From NCBI GenBank assembly GCA_016708025.1, contig JADJGQ010000005.1, positions 124,001-188,000 on the forward strand: a stretch of 64,000 nt of DNA, read 5' to 3'. The position numbers and the translations under genes are program-made. Under the pieces are notes generated by a model that saw nothing but the letters and a program-made list of their open reading frames with translations, had not been told where the DNA came from and did not search any database. This stretch comes from a bacterium. Its GTDB lineage: Bacteria > Zixibacteria > MSB-5A5 > GN15 > FEB-12. This document shows, in pieces, positions 57,173 through 64,000 of the stretch (positions are counted from its first letter, which is position 1; each line of letters starts with the position of its first letter).

Positions 57173-59068
57173 TTAGTCTCGATTATCAAAGGTCAACGCG
57201 ACAGTTCTGCTCCAGCCGTATTCGAAGACCTGGAAATAGACCTTGTCGGATTCTACCCGCAGGACATATCCCTTTTCCACTTTGTCACCGGCTTTGAGCA
57301 TATAGCTGAAATTGCGTTTATCCTGGAAGAGCGCGCGGTTGTCGCCGGACGAATTTTCGAGAATACCGACCAGCCGCAGTCCTTCGACGTTGGCGAGGCG
57401 TTTCTCGATCGGCGTATCGTACGTGCGTGTATCATCAATGAGGGTCGCGAACGGATCACGATATCCCATATTCTCATACTTGATCACCAGGCGCTGCGGG
57501 AATTCGGCGACCAGGGATGATTTCATCCGGGCGCTCGCGGTCGCTGTACGACGGAAACGAGCCGTCTGACGAGCAGGTGTCGCGATACCTGTAGCATCAG
57601 CATCATCACTCGCGTCGGCCAGCACCGGTTTTTCCGGCGCTTTCACGACGGGATCAGCCGTCTGCGGCTTGACCGCTTCAGTCGCGGCAGGCTTGACATC
57701 GGCAGGCTTATTCGCAACCACGTCATTGGCAGTCGCCACGACCGGCGCAACCGGCTTCACCGCCGCGTTCGGCTGGGTGGCAGCCTTGTCGGCCAGAGTT
57801 GTCTGGGTCGCTACTGGAGCCTTAAACTGATCGGCCTTGGCCAACTGGTCTGGCTTTGCAGCTACGACTGGTGCGACCGGCTTGACTGCCGGAGCGTCAG
57901 CCTTCACCTCTGCTTTCGGTGTTGCTTGCGCAACAACCGGAGCAACCGGTTTGACATCGACTGGAGTCGCCGACTTGACAGCCGGTGACGGAGCAGTAGG
58001 CTGCGAAGCTACCACCGGGGCAGGCTTCGTTTCAACCTTTGGCGAGACTGCGGCAGGAGTCGCTGTCGCTGGCTGAGTCGGCGTCGTCGCAGACTTGGCC
58101 GGCGCAGTGGCCACTACCGGAGCAGGCTTAGATTCAACCTTCGGCGCAACTACCGCCGGCTTGACAGCCTGGGTCGATGCGGTCGGAGGAACAGATTTCT
58201 GATCAGCATTCGCAACCACCGGAGCCGGTTTCGACTCAACCTTCGGCGCACTGACTGCAGGTTTGACAGCCGGTGCAGGCGTGGTGGCAGGAGTTGATTT
58301 CGGTTCGTTGGCAGCCACGGTCGGCGCTGGCTTGCTTGCTGGAGGATTCACCACGGCAGGCTTGGTCGCCGGAGCGGCAGGCGGCGTTGACTGTGTCGTC
58401 GACGGAGTCGATTTCACAGCCACAGGCTGCTGCTGCGCAAACGTAGAATGATTGGCCGGTTTCTCCGCGGGTTTCACGTCAGCCTTGGGAGCCGATGCGA
58501 TCGCCGGAGTAGTGGACGGTGTTGTCACCGCCGGTTTCGGCGTAGTGGCCGGAACGACTGGCTTGACGGCCGGCTGTGTTGCATTCGCAACGGCAGGCGC
58601 GGAAGTGACAGCCGGTACAACCGGAGCGGCAACCGGCGCAGGACCGGAACTCCAGGCGGCAAACTGCTTGGCCGAAGCATCGGTCAACCGGATGGTGATC
58701 GTCTTGCCGTCGGAATCAGCCTGATAGACCGGCGCTTTGGTCAGTTCGAACACAACTCGCACGACCTTCTCCGGCTTGGACGAATATTGCCCGATACGAA
58801 GTTTGGTCACGCTGCACTGCGGCAGAGAACCCCACTCTTTCGGACCCCAGGAATGGGTAGCGCCGATGATATCGACGATCAGTCGATCCGGCTTGCCATC
58901 CTTGGGAACTTCGGTCGCATGGGTGAACTGGAACGGCCCCTGCACGTCAATGCGGGCAACCGTCGCGCCATTCTCATACGCGAGTCGGAGTGACCCGACC
59001 TGCGCAGCGGAGGCGGACGTCGCCAGTACCAGCGCCAGTAGTATAGTTATTGGTAGACACGTTTTCAT
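57173..59068 (-). CDS. AMIN domain-linker-PilP-like fusion protein
   Basis: PilP is the periplasmic link between the inner-membrane PilNO complex and PilQ. This 631-residue product has a signal peptide, an AMIN domain at about residues 23-128 (VGSLRLAYENGATVARIDVQ, KLRIGQYSSKPEKVVRVVFE), a linker of about 370 residues made of Ala, Pro, Val, Lys and Thr, and a C-terminal PilP-like domain at about 520-631 (YRDPFATLIDDTRTYDTPIE, VEGLRLVGILENSSGDNRAL, MLKAGDKVEKGYVLRVESDK). The linker holds three near copies of PKVESKPAPVVA. AMIN normally belongs to PilQ and binds peptidoglycan. The fusion would let one protein span the periplasm. It occupies the pilP position between pilO and pilQ. Confidence 0.9.
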   Translation of the reverse strand: MKTCLPITILLALVLATSASAAQVGSLRLAYENGATVARIDVQGPFQFTHATEVPKDGKPDRLIVDIIGATHSWGPKEWGSLPQCSVTKLRIGQYSSKPEKVVRVVFELTKAPVYQADSDGKTITIRLTDASAKQFAAWSSGPAPVAAPVVPAVTSAPAVANATQPAVKPVVPATTPKPAVTTPSTTPAIASAPKADVKPAEKPANHSTFAQQQPVAVKSTPSTTQSTPPAAPATKPAVVNPPASKPAPTVAANEPKSTPATTPAPAVKPAVSAPKVESKPAPVVANADQKSVPPTASTQAVKPAVVAPKVESKPAPVVATAPAKSATTPTQPATATPAAVSPKVETKPAPVVASQPTAPSPAVKSATPVDVKPVAPVVAQATPKAEVKADAPAVKPVAPVVAAKPDQLAKADQFKAPVATQTTLADKAATQPNAAVKPVAPVVATANDVVANKPADVKPAATEAVKPQTADPVVKAPEKPVLADASDDADATGIATPARQTARFRRTATASARMKSSLVAEFPQRLVIKYENMGYRDPFATLIDDTRTYDTPIEKRLANVEGLRLVGILENSSGDNRALFQDKRNFSYMLKAGDKVEKGYVLRVESDKVYFQVFEYGWSRTVALTFDNRD

Positions 59069-59082
59069 GGTCTCATCATCTC

Positions 59083-59712
59083 CTATAGCACCAGCTCGTT
59101 GAGCCGCTCTTCTTCCTTGACATAGTAAGTCGACAATTGGAAGGTCGCCGTCATGGTCTCCTTCTTCCGGCCGATCTCCAACCGTCCCCCCTCTTCCTGT
59201 GTCGCCTGTTGGGCGCCATTGATCGCGATATTCTTCGCCTTGATATCAACAGCGGTGATATTGGCGATAAAGGGGAAATTGGCGACGTAACTGAGGAAAG
59301 CGCCGAAATCATGGTAGGTCCCGGTCATCTCCAGTTCAAACGTCGCGACATTATAGAACTGCTGCGGCTTCTCCGGCATCGGCTGGACGCGGACGATCTT
59401 CGTCCCGGTCAGCGACGAGGCCGTATGGAGCTGCACCAGCATCGACGGGATCTGCTTCACTTCGGGAAGCAGCGCTTCGATCTCGTGGTAGCGTTCGATC
59501 AGATCAGCGTACTCACCCTGCAACGCCTCGAGCGACTTCGCTTTCATCTCGACGTTTTTGAGGTTGGTCGTGATCGTCTCGAATTCCTGGCTCTTCTGCG
59601 CGATCTCCTCATCCAGCTTGCTATACAGGCGAGTATACCAGAAATAGCAGATCACCAGGAAGGCGAGGGCAGCCAGCACGAGCTTCTGGGTTTTTGAATC
59701 TTTCAGATCCAT
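59083..59712 (-). CDS. pilO: Type IV pilus inner-membrane protein PilO
   Basis: PilO pairs with PilN to form the inner-membrane alignment complex. The 209-residue product has one membrane helix near the N-terminus (LVLAALAFLVICYFWYT), a long coiled coil (about residues 35-80, LDEEIAQKSQEFETITTNLK) and a periplasmic ferredoxin-like domain (ATFELEMTGTYHDFGAFLSY). Length is typical. It follows pilN by 12 bases. Confidence 0.92.
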   Translation of the reverse strand: MDLKDSKTQKLVLAALAFLVICYFWYTRLYSKLDEEIAQKSQEFETITTNLKNVEMKAKSLEALQGEYADLIERYHEIEALLPEVKQIPSMLVQLHTASSLTGTKIVRVQPMPEKPQQFYNVATFELEMTGTYHDFGAFLSYVANFPFIANITAVDIKAKNIAINGAQQATQEEGGRLEIGRKKETMTATFQLSTYYVKEEERLNELVL

Positions 59713-59724
59713 GTGGTCGCTCCC

Positions 59725-60495
59725 TTATTCCTGATTGGCCGGCGCAGGCGACGGCACGCTGGGTTGATATTCGGCTTCCTGGAAGTCGGCTTCATTGAAG
59801 CTCTCTTCGTCTTCCGCCTGAGCGACCATGTTGCGCAGCTGATCGTCGCTCAAATAATGAATATTGCAACTGATGATGAAGTTGTAGGCCCGCTCGCTGC
59901 CGGGGAACGTGATCTCTTTGGTCGAGACCAATTCCACCTTGTCAAAGTAGTCCGAGCGCATCAGGTTGATCATGAATGACGCCAGCGCATTCAGCGTGAA
60001 CGCGTGACCTTCAACCTCGGCCGATACAAACGACGGCAAACTGTCGACGACCGGTTCGGCCGGGGCGGTGTTCTCCGCCTTGTTGCCCGATTTCCGGCTG
60101 TCGTTAGTCGACCGCTTCTCTTCCGCCTTCTCGCGCAGTTCGCCGAGCCAGACAAAGTCGGGCACATTGCCGGCGACTTCCTGGAGCAGGCGGACCCAGA
60201 CGGACCGATGACGGTCCAGCTTTTCGATTGCCGAGAGGCGATCGCTGATCTTGGTTTTGACGTCGAGCAGGGCGTCGACCAGCTTGATATCCCGCTGCAG
60301 CATGGCGGCGCGTTCGCCCGCCTTCTGGATCGAGGCTTCGAGCGTGTCTACCTGTCGCATCTGGTAGAGGGTAACCACGGCCAAGAGGGCGACCACGGCG
60401 ACCGCTCCGGCGACCACATAAATCTCTTTTTTCCCGAAAGAGAAATTGCTGGACCGCTTGAGGTAATCCTTGGGAAGTAGATTTATCTCTATCAT
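59725..60495 (-). CDS. pilN: Type IV pilus inner-membrane protein PilN
   Basis: PilN binds cytoplasmic PilM through its N-terminal peptide and pairs with PilO in the periplasm. The 256-residue product begins MIEINLLPKDYLKRSSNFSF, and the INLLP motif is the known PilM-docking peptide. A membrane helix (VVAGAVAVVALLAVVTLYQM) and a coiled coil follow, then a periplasmic domain. It is about 60 residues longer than usual because of a charged insert (about residues 120-140, RSTNDSRKSGNKAENT) and a Glu/Pro-rich tail. Confidence 0.92.
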   Translation of the reverse strand: MIEINLLPKDYLKRSSNFSFGKKEIYVVAGAVAVVALLAVVTLYQMRQVDTLEASIQKAGERAAMLQRDIKLVDALLDVKTKISDRLSAIEKLDRHRSVWVRLLQEVAGNVPDFVWLGELREKAEEKRSTNDSRKSGNKAENTAPAEPVVDSLPSFVSAEVEGHAFTLNALASFMINLMRSDYFDKVELVSTKEITFPGSERAYNFIISCNIHYLSDDQLRNMVAQAEDEESFNEADFQEAEYQPSVPSPAPANQE

Positions 60496-60502
60496 GGTCC
60501 TA

Positions 60503-61555
60503 CTACCTCGCTTTCCGCATTGCTAAGCCGACTGATACCGCCAGCAATGGAGCGATCTTCTCGGGTTGCAGATACTGGAACAGTTCCGGATCGTAATCGA
60601 TATTGCGAAGCGGATTGGCCAGTTCGAGAGGGATATTCAGTTTCGACTGGAGATGCTCCGCGAGGTACGGCACCAATGCGCCGCCGCCGGAAAGCACGAT
60701 CCAATCGATCTGATCGACTTTTGACTGTGACTTGAAATACGAAAACGCCAACTCTACTCCGGCGATCAATTCATCGGTCGCCGATTCGATAGTAGCGCGA
60801 AGCATATCCTGATCAACGGAATCACCCATCTCACCCTTCATGGCCTTGATGGTCAATTCGGGGCTGAGGCGGAATTCCCGCTGGATAGCCTGAAAGATCT
60901 CGCGCGTGCCGGCTGACACATCACGGGTCGCCTTGAACAGACCCTCCGCCACGTACGTGATGTTGGTCACATCGTGGCCGATGTTGAGCAGGGCGGTGAC
61001 GCGGGAAGGGTCAACGTCGTAGTTGTGCTCGTACGCGTTCAGGATGGCGAACGCATCATCATCCACCACGATCGGACGCAGACCGCAATCCTCGATCAGG
61101 CCGAGGTACATCTTGAGATACTCTTTGCGGGCCGCCACCAACAAGACATCCATCTTGTTGATATCGTCGTCGGTTTTGATGATGTGATAGTCGAGCGTCA
61201 CGTCATCGACATCGAACGGCGCCCGCTGTTCGGTTTCGAAGAGGATCGCCTGATCCGCTTCGGGGCCGGTCTTTTTGTCGATCGTGAATTTGTCGGTGAT
61301 GACACCATGCCCGGAGATAGACACCACGACATCACGGATCTTCGGGTCCGTCTGATCGATCAGCGACTGGATGTTGAAAATGACCGCTTCACGATCACGA
61401 ATTTCGTCTGCTACGATCGCTTCCGGAGGGAGTTCGCGGATCCCGATGGCGGAAACCGAGTACCCATTCCGAGTGTGATCGAGCTTCACCAACTTGATTG
61501 AACTAGCCCCCACGTCCAATCCGACGGTGCTCTTACTCTTTCGTGAGAACAACAT
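60503..61555 (-). CDS. pilM: Type IV pilus actin-like ATPase PilM
   Basis: PilM is a cytoplasmic actin-fold protein that recruits PilN and the assembly motors. The 350-residue product has the phosphate-1 loop STVGLDVGASSIKLVKLDH, PFDVDDVTLDYHII, the middle ALLNIGHDVTNITYVAEGL and the adenosine segment WIVLSGGGALVPYLAEHLQS. It heads the pilMNOPQ operon. The 296-base gap upstream includes a small possible ORF and the terminator of the pilin gene. Confidence 0.95.
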   Translation of the reverse strand: MLFSRKSKSTVGLDVGASSIKLVKLDHTRNGYSVSAIGIRELPPEAIVADEIRDREAVIFNIQSLIDQTDPKIRDVVVSISGHGVITDKFTIDKKTGPEADQAILFETEQRAPFDVDDVTLDYHIIKTDDDINKMDVLLVAARKEYLKMYLGLIEDCGLRPIVVDDDAFAILNAYEHNYDVDPSRVTALLNIGHDVTNITYVAEGLFKATRDVSAGTREIFQAIQREFRLSPELTIKAMKGEMGDSVDQDMLRATIESATDELIAGVELAFSYFKSQSKVDQIDWIVLSGGGALVPYLAEHLQSKLNIPLELANPLRNIDYDPELFQYLQPEKIAPLLAVSVGLAMRKAR

Positions 61556-61591
61556 ACACCACTCTTTATTTGAAGTGTCTGATTTGTCGCT

Positions 61592-61738
61592 TTAGTGCCT
61601 TATCACTACTTTTCCGTATATCGGCGTACCAGCCCGACAATTAACCGGCTCGCATGGTTTTTCTGACTGACTGGAGCGGCAGCGGTCGGACGGATCCGGG
61701 CTGTTCTCTCGCAGGCTGTCGATTCCTGTATCGGCCAT
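61592..61738 (-). CDS. Possible small protein (48 residues), unknown
   Basis: A 49-codon frame has an unusually strong ribosome-binding site (a GGGGGAGGGG run three bases before the ATG). The product begins MADTGIDSLRENSPDPSDRC and has three cysteines, at positions 20, 29 and 34. No membrane segment or known motif is seen. It lies between the pilin terminator and pilM. It could be a leader peptide or chance; only comparison with relatives would tell. Confidence 0.3.
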   Translation of the reverse strand: MADTGIDSLRENSPDPSDRCRSSQSEKPCEPVNCRAGTPIYGKVVIRH

Positions 61739-61784
61739 AATCCCCTCCCCCTTTACCTTTTTTGCACAATGGATGGAAATGCCG

Positions 61785-61823
61785 GAAAAGAATACCCCCC
61801 GAAAAGCCAGGCTTTCCGGGGGG
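61785..61823 (-). terminator. Terminator after the pilin-like gene
   Basis: On the minus strand CCCCCCGGAAAGC pairs with GCTTTTCGGGGGG (one G-U pair, three-base loop), a 13-base-pair hairpin followed by TATTCTTTTCC. It lies 28 bases after the pilin-like gene stop. The T-tract is interrupted but the stem is very stable. Confidence 0.78.
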
Positions 61824-61851
61824 CGTGCAGCTCACGAAAGGAGTAAAGAGC

Positions 61852-62364
61852 TTAGTAGAAGCTGTAACTCGTAGCCACTCGGCCAGTTGCGGCCAGCACG
61901 TTGGAGGTGTGGAAGGCCGTCATGTCATGCGTATAGGCCAGCGAATAAAAATTGCCGCCGCCATCAAACCCGCAGGATCCGTTTGGCTCAAAAGCAATTA
62001 CATCATTCGTACAATCTGACCCGAGCCAGACTATTTCGGGCGGGAGGGTGTCTACCGACATGACCGAATCGCCGCTCTCAAAAGCAAAATCTTCTGGATT
62101 AACTCGGTCCGCGAATACCGTGATGGTTCGCGTCTGGTCATCCAGCATGACACCGATCTGCTGCTTGGTGGAGATCGCGGTCGAGCGAGCGACCCGGAGG
62201 GTCGAGGTAACATCACGCACCGCCGCGCGATACTTCATTCGCTCAAACGCTTTCTGTAATCCGGGAACTGCCATGGTTGCGGCCAGTCCGACAAGGACGA
62301 CCACGGCCATCATTTCGACCATCGTGAACCCGGCAATCTGTCTGGAGCTTAATGGACTCTTCAT
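61852..62364 (-). CDS. Type IV pilin/GspH-like pseudopilin
   Basis: The start is the ATG giving MKSPLSSRQIAGFTMVEMMA; an open frame of 23 codons upstream is not used. The 170-residue product has the class III signal: a short basic leader, cleavage after Gly before FTMVE with the glutamate at +5, and the hydrophobic helix VEMMAVVVLVGLAATMAVPG. The globular part resembles GspH/FimT minor pseudopilins (MKYRAAVRDVTSTLRVARST, then beta strands). It ends with a cysteine-containing loop (SDCTNDVIAFEPNGSCGFD) that may form a disulfide. It probably forms part of the pilus tip, judged by the neighbouring assembly operon. Confidence 0.9.
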   Translation of the reverse strand: MKSPLSSRQIAGFTMVEMMAVVVLVGLAATMAVPGLQKAFERMKYRAAVRDVTSTLRVARSTAISTKQQIGVMLDDQTRTITVFADRVNPEDFAFESGDSVMSVDTLPPEIVWLGSDCTNDVIAFEPNGSCGFDGGGNFYSLAYTHDMTAFHTSNVLAATGRVATSYSFY

Positions 62365-62700
62365 ATACACAATCCCTTTATTGACCGCGTCGCCCCCGAT
62401 ATGAGGGCAATGCATCGTCAAGCAGTAGAGCATAGACTATGCCCTGCCGATGATTTTCTAGGTCCAGAAGCGATCAGGACAAGCAGGTTCTTGTGGGGCA
62501 GCGAGATTCAGCGGACTCTGGAACAGCTGTCACGGTCGATGGTTATGGATGATAGCGATTTCGCAGCAAAAGATATGGGATGAGTCCTACACAGACTGGC
62601 TTCAGTCAAATCATATTGACATCCCGGCCAAAATGGTTAAATTGATTGGTACCAAACTACTTACCACATTAGGTCCCCTCGAGACCGAAAGGATTGGTCG
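62365..62700. other. Intergenic region between divergent pilin-like and protease genes
   Basis: This 336-base stretch has no gene I can support. A 60-codon plus-strand frame (62401-62583) lacks a ribosome-binding site and any recognisable content. The region holds a plus-strand promoter candidate near its right end and must hold the minus-strand promoter of the pilin-like gene, for which I see only poor matches. I looked for a cyclic-di-GMP-type riboswitch and found none I could support. Confidence 0.5.
62616..62643 (+). promoter_or_regulatory. Probable promoter for the S8 protease gene
   Basis: A perfect TTGACA (62616-62621) is followed after 16 bases by TAAATT (62638-62643, 4/6 match) on the plus strand. 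The predicted start is about 50 bases before the protease ATG at 62701. Its boxes match the promoter proposed at the rpoC/rpsL junction. Confidence 0.5.
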
Positions 62701-64000
62701 ATGACCACACGCTCGCGGAAGTTTACGACCCTCACCTCACTCTTCGTAACTGCCATATGTCTGGTGGCATTGCCGGCAATTGCCGCGGCGCCATCCAACC
62801 CTGCCTTAAGCAAGTCGGCTGTCGTTCTGGAACGAGCCTCTGAGATCATTACCGCTCAGGAGCGCGCCTTCCTTACTCAGCGCGATGCTGACAAGGCAAC
62901 CGTCTGGGTCTTCTTCACTGACAAGGGAATCACCACCAGGTCGGGATTCCAGGCCGCCACTGCGTCAGTCAATCTCACCGAGCGGACATTGAACCGTCGC
63001 GCCAAGGTCGGCCAGACGGAACCGGTTTTTGCGGACATTCCGGTGAACACCGAGTATGTCTCCGCGGTGCAGTCCGTCGGAGCCAAGATTCGCCGGGTTT
63101 CACGGTACCTGAATGCCGTCTCTATTGAGATCTCACACGACCAGCTCGATCAGTTGGCGGGACTCTCCTTTGTCCGGAGAATTGCCCCCGTTGCTCGCTA
63201 TACCCGAGAGAATGTCACCGAAGAATTGACCCCGCCGCTCAGAGGAGGGATTCAGTCGGTACTCTCCCCCGGCGCATTAAATTACGGAAACGCCGCGCAA
63301 CAGTTGGCTCAGATCACCGTTCCGGAGATGCACAATAAAGGGTACACCGGCCAGGGCGTTACGCTCGCCGTATTTGACACGGGATATCGGAAGACCCACC
63401 AGGCGTTCGCCAACCACTATGCCGCCGGACGAGTGCTGGCAGAGTGGGACTTCATCTTTGAGGATGGCAATACCGCTAACGAACCAGCCGACAACTCCAG
63501 TCAGTGGAACCACGGCACCGGATGCTGGGGGACAGCAGGTGGATATAAAGATGGAGACATCTACGGTCCGGCCTATCTCTCCAATTTCATCCTGTGCAAA
63601 ACCGAAGACGTCCGCTCGGAGACTTCGGCTGAAGAAGATAACTGGGTAGCCGCCCTGGAGTGGGTGGATTCAATCGGTGCCGATGTCATCACATCATCGC
63701 TGAGTTATCCTGATCTCTGGACCTACGCGGATCTGGATGGAAATACCACCACCATTACGTTGGCCGCCAACACCGCGGCCGGACTCGGTATTGTGGTTTG
63801 CAATGCTATGGGGAATGAAGGTCCGGGAGCTGGTACGTTGGGCCCGCCGGCGGATGCATACGATATTCTCTCTTGTGGAGCAGTCAGCTCGACCGGCAGT
63901 ATTGCCAGTTTCTCTTCCCGCGGACCGACAGCCGATGGCCGAATAAAGCCGGAAGTTTGTGCCCGCGGCGTCAGCACCTATTGGGCATCGTCCTCGGCCG
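62701..64000 (+). CDS. Secreted S8 (subtilisin-like) serine protease, 3' end outside window
   Basis: Only the first 433 codons are present. The ATG is preceded by AAAGGA seven bases upstream. A signal peptide (residues about 8-30, SLFVTAICLVALPAIAAA) is followed by a propeptide-like domain (VWVFFTDKGITTR, NLTERTLNRRAKVGQ, NTEYVSAVQSVGAKIRRVSR) seen in Bacteroidetes-type S8 proteases. The catalytic domain has Asp226 (TLAVFDTGYRKTH), His271 in NHGTGCWGTAGG and the oxyanion Asn372 in NAMGNEGP. The serine would lie past the edge. The His motif HGTGCWG differs from the commoner HGTHVAG. Large exported proteases of this group often end in a secretion-sorting domain, which cannot be checked here. 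Confidence 0.92.
   Translation, partial: MTTRSRKFTTLTSLFVTAICLVALPAIAAAPSNPALSKSAVVLERASEIITAQERAFLTQRDADKATVWVFFTDKGITTRSGFQAATASVNLTERTLNRRAKVGQTEPVFADIPVNTEYVSAVQSVGAKIRRVSRYLNAVSIEISHDQLDQLAGLSFVRRIAPVARYTRENVTEELTPPLRGGIQSVLSPGALNYGNAAQQLAQITVPEMHNKGYTGQGVTLAVFDTGYRKTHQAFANHYAAGRVLAEWDFIFEDGNTANEPADNSSQWNHGTGCWGTAGGYKDGDIYGPAYLSNFILCKTEDVRSETSAEEDNWVAALEWVDSIGADVITSSLSYPDLWTYADLDGNTTTITLAANTAAGLGIVVCNAMGNEGPGAGTLGPPADAYDILSCGAVSSTGSIASFSSRGPTADGRIKPEVCARGVSTYWASSSA

Noticed and set aside
57900..58400. Repeated sequence that could be taken for a repeat array or CRISPR
   Set aside because: The periodicity is the coding sequence of the Pro/Ala/Val/Lys linker in the AMIN-PilP protein; there are no regular spacers, and no CRISPR array was seen anywhere.
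61641..61835. Minus-strand frame of 64 codons across the pilin terminator
   Set aside because: It runs through the stable terminator hairpin and lacks a start signal; the overlapping 48-codon frame with the strong ribosome-binding site is the better candidate.
62401..62583. Plus-strand frame of 60 codons between the pilin-like and protease genes
   Set aside because: No ribosome-binding site, no recognisable content and next to a promoter candidate; I see no support for a gene.

Overview
This window is a bacterial chromosome segment made almost entirely of housekeeping genes, nearly all on the minus strand. Only a CBS-domain gene and a truncated subtilisin-like protease gene lie on the plus strand. 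The bases look moderately GC-rich (judged by eye, not computed). I cannot name the organism. The fused rpoBC-str-S10-spc-alpha gene order, the zinc-ribbon forms of S14, L33 and L36, the pilMNOPQ operon and the N-terminal domain of the S8 protease suit a candidate lineage of the FCB superphylum (Zixibacteria-like would be my guess). That placement is inference only.

Layout, read along the minus strand from high to low coordinates. (a) 64.0-61.8 kb: an S8 protease (plus strand) divergent from a type IV pilin-like protein. (b) 61.6-55.8 kb: the pilus assembly operon pilM-pilN-pilO-(AMIN-PilP fusion)-pilQ, closed by a textbook terminator. (c) 55.7-49.0 kb: an Ig-repeat lipoprotein with its own terminator, an acyl-CoA ligase-like enzyme, mtnA (frameshifted), an SprT-like zinc protein and a secreted beta-propeller. 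(d) 49.0-44.9 kb: a strong promoter, then rplM-rpsI-rpsB-tsf-pyrH-frr and a terminator. (e) 44.8-42.4 kb: an ECF sigma factor with a three-helix membrane partner, the CBS protein and a secreted protein of unknown function; these separate frr from its usual neighbours uppS and cdsA. (f) 42.3-32.0 kb: uppS-cdsA-UbiA-type prenyltransferase-NlpC/P60 lipoprotein-uvrC-xseA-xseB-ispA-dxs-nadK, an isoprenoid, envelope and DNA-repair run. (g) 31.9-0 kb: tRNA-Gly, a small lipoprotein gene, then a promoter followed by tRNA-Thr-tuf2-rpmG-tRNA-Trp-secE-nusG-rplK-rplA-rplJ-rplL-rpoB-rpoC-rpsL-rpsG-fusA-tuf1 and the complete S10/spc/alpha series from rpsJ down to the first codons of rpsD.

The most unusual item is rplV. 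Its L22 protein carries an N-terminal segment that aligns without gaps to the middle of the S19 protein encoded immediately upstream (23 identities in 60 positions by hand count), so the gene looks like an S19-L22 chimera that exists beside an intact rpsS. It also has a lysine/alanine-rich C-terminal tail, and the neighbouring S3 has a glycine/arginine-rich tail. Three genes that should be intact (tuf1, rplA, mtnA) each carry a 1-2 base indel. At least some of these are probably assembly or read errors, but tuf1 could be a genuine decaying duplicate because tuf2 is intact. Several RNA-level signals are also recorded: a promoter plus hairpin at the head of the large operon, a promoter overlapping the rpoC stop codon, a long hairpin between rplL and rpoB, and a structured rpsB leader.
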